Positions 27,188-36,456 of a stretch of 64,000 nucleotides of DNA are shown one piece after another; position 1 is the first letter of the stretch; each line of letters begins with the position of its first letter. The position numbers and the translations under genes are program-made. Origin of the DNA: Rhodobiaceae bacterium (GTDB lineage Bacteria > Pseudomonadota > Alphaproteobacteria > Rhizobiales > Tepidamorphaceae). The stretch covers positions 124,001 to 188,000 of the forward strand of contig JACKJK010000005.1 of the NCBI GenBank assembly GCA_020637985.1, in the 5' to 3' direction. The notes below the pieces were generated by a model. It was given only the letters and a program-made list of their open reading frames with translations, was not told where the DNA came from and did not search any database.

Positions 27188-27604
27188 CTAGATGGTGCGC
27201 AGCCGGGCGCGCGCGCCACGCTCGATCGCCGCGACGACCAGCTTGTCGAGGCCGAGCTTGTCGCGCAGCAGCTGCAGGAAGCGCAGTTCCTCCTGCGCCA
27301 CCTCGAGGTCGGCCGCGGCCACCTCTACGGCGAGCGCGTAGGCCGTGTCGTAGAGCTTCGGCGGCAGGTCGGCGGCGACCATGTTGAGCACCTTCTCAAG
27401 GCCGTCGCCGTCGTTGGCCAGCATCTCGCCGCAAGCTTCCGCGGTGTCGACCAGGTGCTTGGAATCGAACGAGCGGAAGATCGGCAGCGTGCGCACCAGG
27501 AGGCCAATCTCGGAAATCTCGTCGTCGCTGATCGTGCCCTCGGCGGCCGAGATGGTCACCATCACGTAGATCAGGGCTTCCTGGGGCGTTAGCTTCGCTG
27601 TCAT
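27188..27604 (-). CDS. TerB-like tellurite-resistance-family protein
   Basis: A 138-residue all-helical protein with the TerB-like pattern: MVTISAAEGTISDDEISEI with acidic metal-binding residues, and the repeated-helix ending LEVAQEELRFLQLLRDKLGL. TerB-like domains may bind metal ions and couple to membrane stress proteins. ATG 27604 follows GAGGACGCGAG. It is a single gene between ppk2 (convergent) and lysK (divergent). No ter operon is nearby, so a tellurite role is not implied. Confidence 0.82.
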   Translation of the reverse strand: MTAKLTPQEALIYVMVTISAAEGTISDDEISEIGLLVRTLPIFRSFDSKHLVDTAEACGEMLANDGDGLEKVLNMVAADLPPKLYDTAYALAVEVAAADLEVAQEELRFLQLLRDKLGLDKLVVAAIERGARARLRTI

Positions 27605-27768
27605 CTCGCGTCCTCGTTTCGGCGGCAAATCGTATGCCGGACGCTAAGACTTTGTGCGCCGTCCGGCAACCCTGCGCGCATCCGCAGATTGACGCTTGTC
27701 GTCTTGCTCCATAGGGTCCGCGAAATTCTGCACACCGCGCGGGGCCAACCATCATCTCCAGGACGATC

Positions 27769-29361
27769 ATGACCACGAACCCGAACACACCCGACTGGCT
27801 GGCGCTGGCCGCCGAGGCGCGCGCCTGGCCCTTCGAGGAGGCCTGCAAGATCGTCAAGCGGCTGGAGAAGACCGGCAAGGACCATGTCCTGTTCGAGACC
27901 GGCTACGGCCCCTCCGGCCTGCCGCACATCGGCACGTTTGGCGAGGTTGCGCGCACCACCATGGTGCGCCACGCCTTCCATGTGCTGACCGGCGACAAGG
28001 TCCCGACCCGCCTGTTGTGCTTTTCCGACGACATGGACGGCATGCGCAAGGTGCCCGACAACGTGCCCGATCCCGCCGCGCTGCGCGAATACCTGCACCT
28101 GCCGCTGACGAAGGTGCCGAACCCCTTCGGCGGCGATTACGCAAGCTTCGGCCATCACAACAACGCCATGCTGCGCCGCTTCCTCGACACTTTCGGCTTC
28201 GACTACGAGTTCGCCTCGGCGACCGACTACTACGCGCAGGGCAGGTTCGACGAGGTGCTGCTGAGGGCTGCCGAGAAGTACGACGAGATCATGAAGGTGA
28301 TGCTGCCGACGCTTGGCGCCGAGCGGCAGGCGACCTACTCGCCGTTCCTGCCGATCTCCCCGAAGACGGGCCGGGTGCTCTACGTGCCGATGAAGCACGT
28401 GGACGCCAAGGAAGGTACGGTCACCTTCGAGGACGAGGACGGCGCGGAAACGACGCTGCCCGTCACCGGCGGCGCGGTGAAGCTGCAGTGGAAGCCCGAC
28501 TTTGGCATGCGCTGGGCAGCGCTCGACGTCGATTTCGAGATGTTCGGCAAGGACCACCAGACCAACGCCGTCATCTACGACCGCATCTGCACCATCCTCG
28601 GCGGGCGCGCGCCCGAGCACTTCGTCTACGAGCTGTTTCTCGACGACAAGGGCGAGAAGATATCCAAGTCGAAGGGCAACGGTCTGACCATCGACGAATG
28701 GCTGACCTATGCCTCGCCGGAAAGCCTGTCGCTGTTCATGTTCACCCAGCCGCGCCGCGCCAAGCGGCTCTTCTTCGACGTCATCCCCCGCAACGTCGAC
28801 GACTACTACACGCACCTTGAGAACTATCGCACGCAGGAACCCGACAAGCAGCTGGAGAACCCGGTCTGGCACATCCATTCCGGCCATCCGCCCAAGGTCG
28901 ACATGCCGGTTTCGTTCTCGATGCTGCTGAACCTCGTCTCGGCGTCGAACTCGGAAGACAAGTCCGTCCTGTGGGGCTTCATCCGCAACTACGATGCGGG
29001 AATGACGCCGGAAAACCACCCCGAGCTCGACCGCCTCGTCGACTACGCGGTGCGCTACTTCCACGATTTCGTGCGCCCAGCGAAAGCCTTCCGCGCGCCT
29101 GACGCGCGCGAGCGCGCCGCGCTCGAAGAGCTCGATGCAGCGCTTGCCGCGCTGCCCGAGCATGCCGACGGAGGGGCCATACAGGACGAGGTCTACCGCA
29201 TCGGCAACGAGGCCGGTTTCGAGCCGCTGCGCGACTGGTTCAAGGCGCTCTACCAGGTGCTGCTGGGCCAGGACCAGGGCCCGCGCTTCGGCTCCTTCGT
29301 CGCGCTCTACGGCATCGAGCAAAGCCGCGAGCTGATCGCCGAAGGGCTGGCGCGTTCCTGA
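27769..29361 (+). CDS. lysK: Lysyl-tRNA synthetase, class I
   Basis: Charges tRNA-Lys. It is the class I form, unrelated to the usual class II enzyme, and is typical of many alphaproteobacteria. The 530 residues carry HIGT at 53-56, in place of HIGH, and KISKSKG near residue 297 as the KMSKS loop. FSDDMDGMRKVP is a further class I LysRS signature. The start is ATG 27769. The stop touches the stop of the next minus-strand gene with no gap. Confidence 0.96.
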   Translation: MTTNPNTPDWLALAAEARAWPFEEACKIVKRLEKTGKDHVLFETGYGPSGLPHIGTFGEVARTTMVRHAFHVLTGDKVPTRLLCFSDDMDGMRKVPDNVPDPAALREYLHLPLTKVPNPFGGDYASFGHHNNAMLRRFLDTFGFDYEFASATDYYAQGRFDEVLLRAAEKYDEIMKVMLPTLGAERQATYSPFLPISPKTGRVLYVPMKHVDAKEGTVTFEDEDGAETTLPVTGGAVKLQWKPDFGMRWAALDVDFEMFGKDHQTNAVIYDRICTILGGRAPEHFVYELFLDDKGEKISKSKGNGLTIDEWLTYASPESLSLFMFTQPRRAKRLFFDVIPRNVDDYYTHLENYRTQEPDKQLENPVWHIHSGHPPKVDMPVSFSMLLNLVSASNSEDKSVLWGFIRNYDAGMTPENHPELDRLVDYAVRYFHDFVRPAKAFRAPDARERAALEELDAALAALPEHADGGAIQDEVYRIGNEAGFEPLRDWFKALYQVLLGQDQGPRFGSFVALYGIEQSRELIAEGLARS

Positions 29362-30060
29362 TCAGGGTCGCACGACGCGCAGCCGAAACGCGTTGCCCGG
29401 CGCGCTTGCTACATCCCGCCAGGGGCCGTAGTCGTCCGTGGGTTGCGGATCGTAGCCGAGATCGAGGTCGACCGTTATGCGGTCGTCGTGGTTGGGCGCG
29501 CGCCAGAGCTGGAAGATGCGGCCTGGTTGGCGATATTGGGGAAAGACCCTGAACCGCAGGACCGTGTGCCCGTCCTCGTCGCGGGCGCGTGGCTCATCCC
29601 ACTGGTCCGACAAGGTCCAGTCCCTGAAGGCGGAGCGCGCCGTGAAGCGGAAGATGCCGTCGACGCATTCGTGGCAGACCGTCTCCGGCAGACGCCACTC
29701 GACGAGAACCGTCGGCGCCTCGCCCGGCGCGTAGGGGTCGCCGTCAGTGAGGTCCTGGGCGAGAAACCAGCCGCCGACGCACAGCGCGGCAAGAAGCGTG
29801 ATGCCGTAGCCGCCGGCCATCGCGGCGCGGTTGCCGATGTGCCGCAACAGCCGAAACGCATACCAGGCACCAAGACCGGAGCCGATGGCCGCACCCCACG
29901 GCGCGAGCCCCGCAGCCCCCATCGCCAGCCCCCCATTCATGTTGTCTGCGCCAAGCAGCGTGGCGAGGAGAAAGCTGCCGAAGAAAAGCCCGGCAGCCCC
30001 GACCGCCGCGGCAACGACGACGATCGCGATGAACAGCAGGGTTCGGGCGACGAAGGCCAT
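29362..30060 (-). CDS. Hypothetical membrane protein
   Basis: A 232-residue protein with three or four hydrophobic segments (about 5-30, 45-70, 78-100) and a soluble C-terminal domain of about 125 residues. The C-terminal part contains a Cys pair, CHECVDG, and beta-rich segments. I do not recognise the family. The stops of this gene and lysK are adjacent. The 151 bases upstream, before the cyclase gene, show no clear signal. Confidence 0.7.
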   Translation of the reverse strand: MAFVARTLLFIAIVVVAAAVGAAGLFFGSFLLATLLGADNMNGGLAMGAAGLAPWGAAIGSGLGAWYAFRLLRHIGNRAAMAGGYGITLLAALCVGGWFLAQDLTDGDPYAPGEAPTVLVEWRLPETVCHECVDGIFRFTARSAFRDWTLSDQWDEPRARDEDGHTVLRFRVFPQYRQPGRIFQLWRAPNHDDRITVDLDLGYDPQPTDDYGPWRDVASAPGNAFRLRVVRP

Positions 30061-30211
30061 GACCGATAGGCTAGCATGGAAGGTGCCGAAGCAGGATACC
30101 GGTTTTCAAGGCCCACACGCCCTGTAGCGCCAACCAGTTGCATGTTTCGCGTGGAGAACCATGCTGGTAAGTTCGTGGGAAACAATCCTCCAACCGCTCC
30201 GGGCGAGGTGA

Positions 30212-32038
30212 ATGGAACGCCGTTTGATCGCCATCATGGCTGCGGACGCAGTCGGCTACAGCCAGAGGATGGCCCGGGACGAAGCCGGTGCGATTTCCGC
30301 ACTGGAACACTGCAGGGCGATCATCGACGAGCAGATCGACGGCCACGGCGGGCGCATATTCGGATCGGCCGGCGACAGCGTCGTCGCCGAATTCGCAAGC
30401 TCGGTGAACGCCGTCGAATGCGCCATTGCCATACAGCAACAGCTGGAGCGTCGCCGGGCCGAACAGAAGGACCGTTTCCTCGAATTCCGGATAGGTATCA
30501 ATTTCGGCGACGTGATCGTCCGCAACGGCAACCTTCTCGGCGACGGCGTCAATGTTGCTGCGCGCCTGGAATCGATCGCGCCCGTGAACGGCTTGTGCAT
30601 TTCGGCAAGCGTCCACGAACAGATCCGCGGCAAGACCGGGGCCGTCTTCGGCTTCGGCGGCGAGCGCGAACTGAAGAACATCGACCGGCCTGTTGAAATC
30701 TGGTGCTGGCCGCAGGACGTGGCGCGGCCCGCAGCGCCTGTGCGCGGGCGGCGGAAATCGGTGCTGATCGCAGCCGTTGCGGCGGGTGCGGTCGCCGCCG
30801 CTGCGATACTGGGGAATGTCGCCCTTGCGCCCGACCAGGCAGCCCCGCCGCAGGGCGGCAAGCCGACGCTGATCGTGCTTCCGTTCGACAACCTCAGCGG
30901 CGACGGTGCACAGGACTATTTTAGCGATGGCATCACCGAGGACCTGACCACCGACATATCGCAGATCAGCGGCATACAGGTTCTTGCCCGTCACACCGCG
31001 TTCAAGTTCGAGGGCAGGGGTATCGACGTACGCGACCTGGCTCGCGAACTGGGGGTGGATTTCGTGCTGGAAGGCAGCGTCCGCAAGTCGGCTGAGCGTA
31101 TCCGCATCAACGCCCAGTTGATCGACGCGGCCACGGGCAATCATCTGTGGGCGGAGCGCTTCGACAGCGACCTCAAGGATGTCTTCGCCGTTCAGGACAA
31201 GGTCGCCCGCGAGATCGTCTCGGCACTCACCATCCAGCTCACGAGCGACGAGGATGCGGGCCTGCGGCGATCGCGCACGGTCGATCCCGTGGCCTACGAT
31301 CTGTTCCTCAGGGGGCTGTACGATTTCCAGCGCTTCACGCCCGACAACAACGCCGCGGCGCGCGCGCTTTTCGAGGCGGCGGTGGAGATAGACGGGAGTT
31401 TCGCCCGCGCGATCGCCGACATCGGCCTGACACACGGCATCGATCTGCTGTTCAACTGGTCGAAGAACCCGGAGGAATCGAAAAGGCTGGCGAGCGAATA
31501 CAGCAGCCTTGCCAGCCGGCTCGACCCCTCCATTCGCGAAGTGCATTTTGCCATGAGCACCGTTCACCTTGCCCGCAAGAACCTCGACGGCGCGATCAAG
31601 GCGACCAACGACGCGATCCTGATCGATCCGAACTACGCTGATGCCTACGCTCAGCGTGCGCAGGCTCTGGCCTATGACGGCCAGGTTGCAGAGGCTCGCG
31701 TGTCGATCGAGCAGGCCAAACAGCTCAATCCGCTGTTTCCCTTTTACTACGTATGGATCGAGTCACTCATAAGCTTCGTCGAGTCCGACTATGACAAGGC
31801 GATCGAGATTTCGCGCGAGGTGGCAGAAAAGAACCCGGCATTTACGGGAGCCCGGTTGATCCTGGCGGCATCCTACGGCTTGAGCGGCAGAATCGACGAG
31901 GCCCGGTGGGAGGCTTCCGAGTTGCTGGTCCAGGTGCCGGATCTGACGCTTGCCGCCGCAACCGATCGTGCCCCCTTCGCTCAAGACGACAAGCGGACGG
32001 ACTATGCAAGGGGCCTCGAACTGGCGGGATTGGAGTGA
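30212..32038 (+). CDS. Class III adenylate cyclase domain protein with TPR repeats
   Basis: A 608-residue membrane protein with an N-terminal class III nucleotide cyclase domain (about 1-170), one membrane segment (about 184-206), a TolB-like domain (FDNLSGDGAQDYFSDGITED onward, about 225-335), and C-terminal TPR repeats (about 400-590). The metal-binding Asp residues are present (D12 and D55), as is the NVAARLE transition-state motif. The Lys that normally precedes GD in the adenine-binding loop is Gly51 in FGSAGDS, so activity is uncertain. The ATG start follows GGCGAGG. Confidence 0.88.
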   Translation: MERRLIAIMAADAVGYSQRMARDEAGAISALEHCRAIIDEQIDGHGGRIFGSAGDSVVAEFASSVNAVECAIAIQQQLERRRAEQKDRFLEFRIGINFGDVIVRNGNLLGDGVNVAARLESIAPVNGLCISASVHEQIRGKTGAVFGFGGERELKNIDRPVEIWCWPQDVARPAAPVRGRRKSVLIAAVAAGAVAAAAILGNVALAPDQAAPPQGGKPTLIVLPFDNLSGDGAQDYFSDGITEDLTTDISQISGIQVLARHTAFKFEGRGIDVRDLARELGVDFVLEGSVRKSAERIRINAQLIDAATGNHLWAERFDSDLKDVFAVQDKVAREIVSALTIQLTSDEDAGLRRSRTVDPVAYDLFLRGLYDFQRFTPDNNAAARALFEAAVEIDGSFARAIADIGLTHGIDLLFNWSKNPEESKRLASEYSSLASRLDPSIREVHFAMSTVHLARKNLDGAIKATNDAILIDPNYADAYAQRAQALAYDGQVAEARVSIEQAKQLNPLFPFYYVWIESLISFVESDYDKAIEISREVAEKNPAFTGARLILAASYGLSGRIDEARWEASELLVQVPDLTLAAATDRAPFAQDDKRTDYARGLELAGLE

Positions 32039-32091
32039 AAGGCCAGGACATGCAAGCCGCGAATTCGGTTCGAGTCACCAGGGGAGTCATC

Positions 32092-32415
32092 ATGAAACGG
32101 TATCTGTTTGCGCCCGCCACAGTGATCATCGCCGCGGCTCTTCACGCGAGCCCGGCGCGTACTGAAACCGGTATCGCGGACCTGTCTTTCCTGGCCCAGT
32201 CAGCCATGCAATGCGCGCACGATCCGAACCTTGAGGATTGGCGCCAGCAGATCGGCGAGAGGTTGTCGCGTGATGGGGCCGACTGGCCGCGCTTCCTCGA
32301 TGGTCTGGCAAGAACCGACAGTGCGTTCGCCGCCCTGTCCGCCGAGAGCAAGGCGTTCTACTGCGGGATTTTCGTGAAGGCATTTTCCCTCGGCGAGGTC
32401 AGGACCGCACCCTAG
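32092..32415 (+). CDS. Small exported protein (hypothetical)
   Basis: A 107-residue protein with a clear signal peptide (MKRYLFAPATVIIAAALHAS, cleavage near SPARTET). The mature part is about 85 residues with two Cys (AMQCAHDP and FYCGIFV) that could form a disulfide. ATG 32092 has GGGGAG seven bases upstream. It lies 53 bases after the cyclase gene and 71 before the TAXI gene. I do not recognise it. Confidence 0.68.
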   Translation: MKRYLFAPATVIIAAALHASPARTETGIADLSFLAQSAMQCAHDPNLEDWRQQIGERLSRDGADWPRFLDGLARTDSAFAALSAESKAFYCGIFVKAFSLGEVRTAP

Positions 32416-32486
32416 CTTGCCTCGCCCCGCATTTGCCCATAACAAGCGGGGCCGGATTGGCATGCCGCCACACGGGAGGAAACAAC

Positions 32487-33470
32487 ATGAAACTTGAGAT
32501 TTCGCGCGCCGCCTTCGTTCGCGGTGCATTCGCCGCCGCTTTCGTCGCCGCAGGCGCCTTCGCCGCCACCGGCGCATCCGCCGAGACCCGCGTCACCTAC
32601 AAGTCGGCCAAGTCGAGCTCGTCCTACTACCAGATGGGCGTGCAGATCGCGGAGGGCATGAAGGCCGGCTCGAACGGCGACATCATCGTCACCGTCGAGG
32701 AAAGCCAGGGTTCGGTGCAGAACGTCATGGAGGCGGCCGTTCGCGACGGCAACTACGTCTTCACCACCCCGCCGGTGCTGGTCAAGCTGGCCCAGGGCGG
32801 CAAGGCGATGTTCGAGGGCAAGGGCAACCCGAAGTTCGACGAGATCCGCGCGCTGTTCCCCATTCCCTCGCTGACCATGCACTTCGTCATGCGCGCCGAC
32901 GCCGGCGTCAGCTCGCTCGCAGGCCTTGAAGGCAAGACGATCCTGCTCGGCAAGGGCTCGTTCGGCGCGACGGAAGGCGAGAAGTACCTCAAGCTGTTCG
33001 GGCTGGAAGGCAAGGTCACCATCGCCGATGCAGAGCTTGGCAATTCCGCTGCGGCGCTCAAGAACGGCCAGATCGACGGCTTCGTCACCGCCGGTTCATA
33101 TCCTGCGCCCAACGTCATCGAGGCGGCCGCCGGCACCGGCATCGCGCTGATCCCGCTGAGCGACGACGAGATCGCCCAGACCAAGCGCACGAAGATCGTC
33201 ATTCCCGCCGGCACCTATGCCGGCGTCGACACCGATACGGTGACCACCTCGCTGCCCGTCGTCGCCTACACGACGACCGCCATGGACGACGATACCGCCT
33301 ACGCGCTCACGAAGACCTTCTGGGAACAGAAGGCGGCGATGGCCGACAGCGCGGCCTGGTGGAAGGCGGTTTCGCCCGACATGCTGGCGAACCTCACCGG
33401 CAAGCTGCACCCCGGCGCGCTGAAGTACTACGAGGAAGCCGGCATCGCCGTTCCCGACGTGGCGAAGTAG
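32487..33470 (+). CDS. TAXI family TRAP transporter solute-binding protein
   Basis: Periplasmic binding subunit of a TRAP transporter of the TAXI type. Residues 1-33 are a signal peptide ending GASAETRV. The mature protein begins with KSAKSSSSYYQMGVQIAEGM, the TAXI motif region. ATG 32487 follows GGGAGGAAACAAC, a strong ribosome site, as expected for an abundant binding protein. The permease gene follows after 93 bases, with a large hairpin between them. TAXI substrates include glutamate and other acids; the ligand here is not known. Confidence 0.88.
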   Translation: MKLEISRAAFVRGAFAAAFVAAGAFAATGASAETRVTYKSAKSSSSYYQMGVQIAEGMKAGSNGDIIVTVEESQGSVQNVMEAAVRDGNYVFTTPPVLVKLAQGGKAMFEGKGNPKFDEIRALFPIPSLTMHFVMRADAGVSSLAGLEGKTILLGKGSFGATEGEKYLKLFGLEGKVTIADAELGNSAAALKNGQIDGFVTAGSYPAPNVIEAAAGTGIALIPLSDDEIAQTKRTKIVIPAGTYAGVDTDTVTTSLPVVAYTTTAMDDDTAYALTKTFWEQKAAMADSAAWWKAVSPDMLANLTGKLHPGALKYYEEAGIAVPDVAK

Positions 33471-33500
33471 GTCCGTTCCGGACAGCCATCGGCATGAACC

Positions 33501-33536
33501 CGGCCGGGCGCGGTCCTTGCGGATCGCGCCCGGCCG
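33501..33536. repeat. 12-bp inverted repeat between TAXI binding protein and permease genes
   Basis: CGGCCGGGCGCG (33501-33512) and CGCGCCCGGCCG (33525-33536) are perfect complements with a 12-base loop. No T-tract follows, so it is not a full intrinsic terminator. It lies 31 bases after the binding-protein stop and could stabilise that gene's mRNA or reduce read-through into the permease. Confidence 0.7.
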
Positions 33537-33563
33537 CAATCCGCGCGCAGGGGCTGAAACGCC

Positions 33564-35345
33564 GTGGACACTGAAGAACCCGAAGGCCGCATGCGGTTGC
33601 TGTGGTGCGCGCTCGGCGCCGTCTCCATCGTTTTCCATCTCGGGCTGATCTTTTCCGGCCTCGTGCCGCATCTTGTCTCGCGGCCCCTGCACATGGCGCT
33701 GGCCGCGCCCTGGGTACTGATCCTGTTGGCGAAGGGCCCCGTGTCGCGCGCCATCGGCATCGTGCTGACCGCGGTCGCCGTCTCGATCTGCGTCTGGATC
33801 GCCTGGAACAAGGACGCGCTCGGCGACCAGTATGGTTTCCTGAACAGCCCGGCCCAGGTGGCGATGGCCGCCGTCCTGCTGCTCACCGTGCTGGAAATGG
33901 CGCGCCGCGCCATCAGCTGGCCGCTGCCCACGGTCGCGGCCATCGCGCTGCTCTACGGGCTCTTCGGGCAATACCTGCCGGGCGAGTTCGGCCATCCCGG
34001 CCTTCCCGTTTCGAGTTTCCTCGGCACGCTGACCATTGCTGGCGGCGGCCTGTGGGGATCGCTTACCGGCGTCTCGGTCGATATCGTCGCGATCTTCGTG
34101 ATCATGGGCGCGGTGCTCAACGCCGGCGAGGCGGGGCAGGGCTTCATGAACGTGGCGACCGCCGTCGCCGGCCGGCTCAAGGCGGGCGCGGCCAAGGTCT
34201 CCGTCGTCTCGTCTGCCCTGTTCGGCTCGATCTCCGGTTCTGCCTCGGCCAACGTCGCCTCCACCGGCGCTGTGACGCTGCCGGCCATGCGCAGGCTCGG
34301 CTATCCCCCCGCGCTCGCCGGCGCCGTCGAGGCGGTCGCGTCGTCCGGCGGCCAGATCATGCCGCCGCTGATGGGGGCCGGCGCCTTCGTCATGGTCGAG
34401 CTGACCGGCACGCCTTACACGCGCATCATGGCCGCCGCCGTCCTGCCGGCGTTGCTCTATTTCCTCGCCGTGTGGGTCGGCATCAACGCCTTCGCCCGCC
34501 GCCATCACCTCAAGCCAGTGCGCAAGGAAGACCAGCCGCCGGCGCGCGACGTGGCTGTGACCGCCGGCTTCTTCGCAGTGCCCTTCGCGGTGTTGCTGGA
34601 GCGCATGTTCGTCGGCGGCTACACGCCGCAATACGCCGCCTGCTCGGCGATCCTCGTCGCCTTCGTGCTGCTGTTGTGGGATGCGCGGCTGACGTGGTCG
34701 TGGAGCAGGACCTGGGACAGGCTGCAGACGCTGACGCTGACGGCGGGCCGGCAGATCGCCATGATCGCCTCGATCATCCTGTGCGCCTCCATCGTCATCG
34801 GCGTACTCGGCCTCACCGGCCTCGGCGTCAAGGTGACGTCGCTGATCCTGTCGGCCTCGGGCGACGCGCTGTGGCCGGCGCTGATCCTGACCGCGCTCGC
34901 CTGCCTCATCCTTGGCATGGAGGTGCCGACCACGGCGGCCTACGTCATCTGCGTCTCCGTCGCTGGCCCCGCGCTGCAGCGCCTCGGCCTGCCGCCCTTG
35001 ACCGTGCACATGTTCGTCTTCTGGTACGCGCTGCTGTCGACCATCACGCCGCCGGTCTGCGGCGCGGTGTTCATCGCCTCAGGCATGGTGCAGGAGAACT
35101 GGCTGAAGGTCGCGGGCACGGCGATGGCGCTCGGCGTGGGCTTGTACATCATCCCGCTCGCCATGATCGCCAACCCCTCGCTGATCGGCTTCGCCGACAC
35201 GCCAGCCCTTGCACTCGCCGCCTTCGTCAAGACCGGCATCGGCCTCACCGCGATCTCCTACGCCATCATCACCCGCGCCAACTTGGCTGTGCGGCTGGGG
35301 CTGGCGATGGTGGGGGCGGCGGTGATTTTCGTGGCGGGGGTTTGA
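33564..35345 (+). CDS. TRAP transporter fused permease (TAXI type)
   Basis: A 593-residue membrane protein combining the small (4-segment) and large (12-segment) TRAP permease subunits in one chain, as is usual for TAXI systems. The small part is near the N-terminus (GLVPHLVSRPLHMALAAPWV). The large part has the GSISGSASANVASTGAVTLP and SSGGQIMPPLMGAGAFVM motifs and the second-repeat ILGMEVPTTAAYV and STITPPVCGAVF. It starts at GTG 33564. It works with the binding protein encoded just upstream and is driven by ion gradients. Confidence 0.91.
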   Translation: MDTEEPEGRMRLLWCALGAVSIVFHLGLIFSGLVPHLVSRPLHMALAAPWVLILLAKGPVSRAIGIVLTAVAVSICVWIAWNKDALGDQYGFLNSPAQVAMAAVLLLTVLEMARRAISWPLPTVAAIALLYGLFGQYLPGEFGHPGLPVSSFLGTLTIAGGGLWGSLTGVSVDIVAIFVIMGAVLNAGEAGQGFMNVATAVAGRLKAGAAKVSVVSSALFGSISGSASANVASTGAVTLPAMRRLGYPPALAGAVEAVASSGGQIMPPLMGAGAFVMVELTGTPYTRIMAAAVLPALLYFLAVWVGINAFARRHHLKPVRKEDQPPARDVAVTAGFFAVPFAVLLERMFVGGYTPQYAACSAILVAFVLLLWDARLTWSWSRTWDRLQTLTLTAGRQIAMIASIILCASIVIGVLGLTGLGVKVTSLILSASGDALWPALILTALACLILGMEVPTTAAYVICVSVAGPALQRLGLPPLTVHMFVFWYALLSTITPPVCGAVFIASGMVQENWLKVAGTAMALGVGLYIIPLAMIANPSLIGFADTPALALAAFVKTGIGLTAISYAIITRANLAVRLGLAMVGAAVIFVAGV

Positions 35346-35366
35346 GGGCGGACCGCTCGCCGCTGC

Positions 35367-35795
35367 CTACTTGATCGTGATGCGGCAGGTCAGTGTCTTC
35401 GCCGGCGGCTTGCTCTCCCACGGCCGGCTGTAGGTGAAGGTGATCTCCGCCGTGCCCTTCGCGAGCGGCATGATGCGGCAATGGAAAACCTTGCTGCGGC
35501 CCATCAGCTTGGTGTCGGTGCCGGCCTTCTCGCGCCATTCGCAGGCCTCGACCGAGACGAGGTCGGCGCTTGCCGGCGCGACCTGATACTCCCAGGTGTA
35601 GCCGGTCGAGGGATTGCCCTCCAGGTCCAGCGTCAGCGCCGTGGCGACCTTGCCCTGCAGGGTCATTTCGTCGGCGACGGCGCCGGCGACAAGACCGCTG
35701 GCGGCGAACGCTGACAGCATAGCCATGGCGAGGAACCGGGTGGCGATCCGCGTGTGCCGGCGCGTGCGTGTCGTGGAGGAATCCTGGAAAATCAC
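35367..35795 (-). CDS. Chagasin-like (MEROPS I42) protease inhibitor, exported
   Basis: A 142-residue protein with a basic, hydrophobic N-terminus (about 20-42) that looks like a signal peptide. The mature part has the chagasin loops: NPSTGY at 61-66 and RPWE at 124-127. The middle loop (LMGRSKVFHC) is shorter than the usual Gly-rich loop. Chagasins inhibit papain-like cysteine proteases. I chose GTG 35795 because GGGAGACAGAT lies upstream. It heads a run of three small exported proteins on the same strand. Confidence 0.75.
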   Translation of the reverse strand: MIFQDSSTTRTRRHTRIATRFLAMAMLSAFAASGLVAGAVADEMTLQGKVATALTLDLEGNPSTGYTWEYQVAPASADLVSVEACEWREKAGTDTKLMGRSKVFHCRIMPLAKGTAEITFTYSRPWESKPPAKTLTCRITIK

Positions 35796-35823
35796 ATCTG
35801 TCTCCCGAAAATCGTCTGCGGCC

Positions 35824-36111
35824 CTACCTGCAAGGCTCGGCCTCGGCCCAGCAGAAGAAATACTCGGCGCGTTCCTCGCAGCTGATCTTCTTCGAGCCTG
35901 CCTTGTCCCAATCCGCGTAGGCCCTGCCGTACTTGTGGTTGACCTGCGCACGCCAGGTGTTGATGGCCGTGCGCTCGGCATCGAGCTGCGAGGGCTGCGT
36001 CGGCGGGCCCGCCGCCGTCCACAGCGGCTTGCAGTCTGCGGCTCTTGCAGGAGACACCGCGCCCATCAGTCCAAGCGCGATTAGCGCCGCGAAAGCTCTT
36101 CCGGTCATCAT
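35824..36111 (-). CDS. Small exported protein (hypothetical)
   Basis: A 95-residue protein with a signal peptide (about 1-23, cleavage near PARAADC). The mature part is highly charged with three or four Cys (ADCKPLW, KKISCEERAEYFFCWAEAEPC) and the stretch INTWRAQVNHKYGRAY. It lies 28 bases upstream of the chagasin gene. The start is at the tandem ATGs (36111). I do not recognise the family. Confidence 0.62.
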   Translation of the reverse strand: MMTGRAFAALIALGLMGAVSPARAADCKPLWTAAGPPTQPSQLDAERTAINTWRAQVNHKYGRAYADWDKAGSKKISCEERAEYFFCWAEAEPCR

Positions 36112-36255
36112 GTCCGTGCTCTTCACGTGCTTGTCCGCCATCGTAAGTTGAAGCTGCATGTTCGCTCCATCGGCGCGCTGCTGCATCCCGCCTTCACCCG
36201 GGACTTGTACCGGACCTGCCTGTCGATCACGCCGGTGCGGCACGCCGCAGCGCGG

Positions 36256-36456
36256 TCAACCTCCGAACAGCACCTTGCTCTTCGGCGCGCAGTAGGGCGC
36301 CTGGCCTTCCTTTTCGACCCAGACGCAACCGCTCTGCGCCTCGCAGTCGGGCTTCGTCTTCTGCGCGCTGCAGACTGCCTCGTCCGCGTAGGTGGTCGGC
36401 GCGTGGCCCATCGTGAAGAAAACCAGTCCTGCCGCTGCAATTGCCATCCGTATCAT
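36256..36456 (-). CDS. Small Cys-rich exported protein (hypothetical)
   Basis: A 66-residue protein with a signal peptide (about 1-26, ending TTYADEA) and four Cys in the mature part (AVCSAQ, PDCEAQ, GCVWVE, YCAPKS), likely two disulfides. ATG 36456 has GAGGAG eight bases upstream; TTG 36462 is in frame. It lies 144 bases upstream of the next small exported protein. I do not recognise the family. Confidence 0.6.
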   Translation of the reverse strand: MIRMAIAAAGLVFFTMGHAPTTYADEAVCSAQKTKPDCEAQSGCVWVEKEGQAPYCAPKSKVLFGG

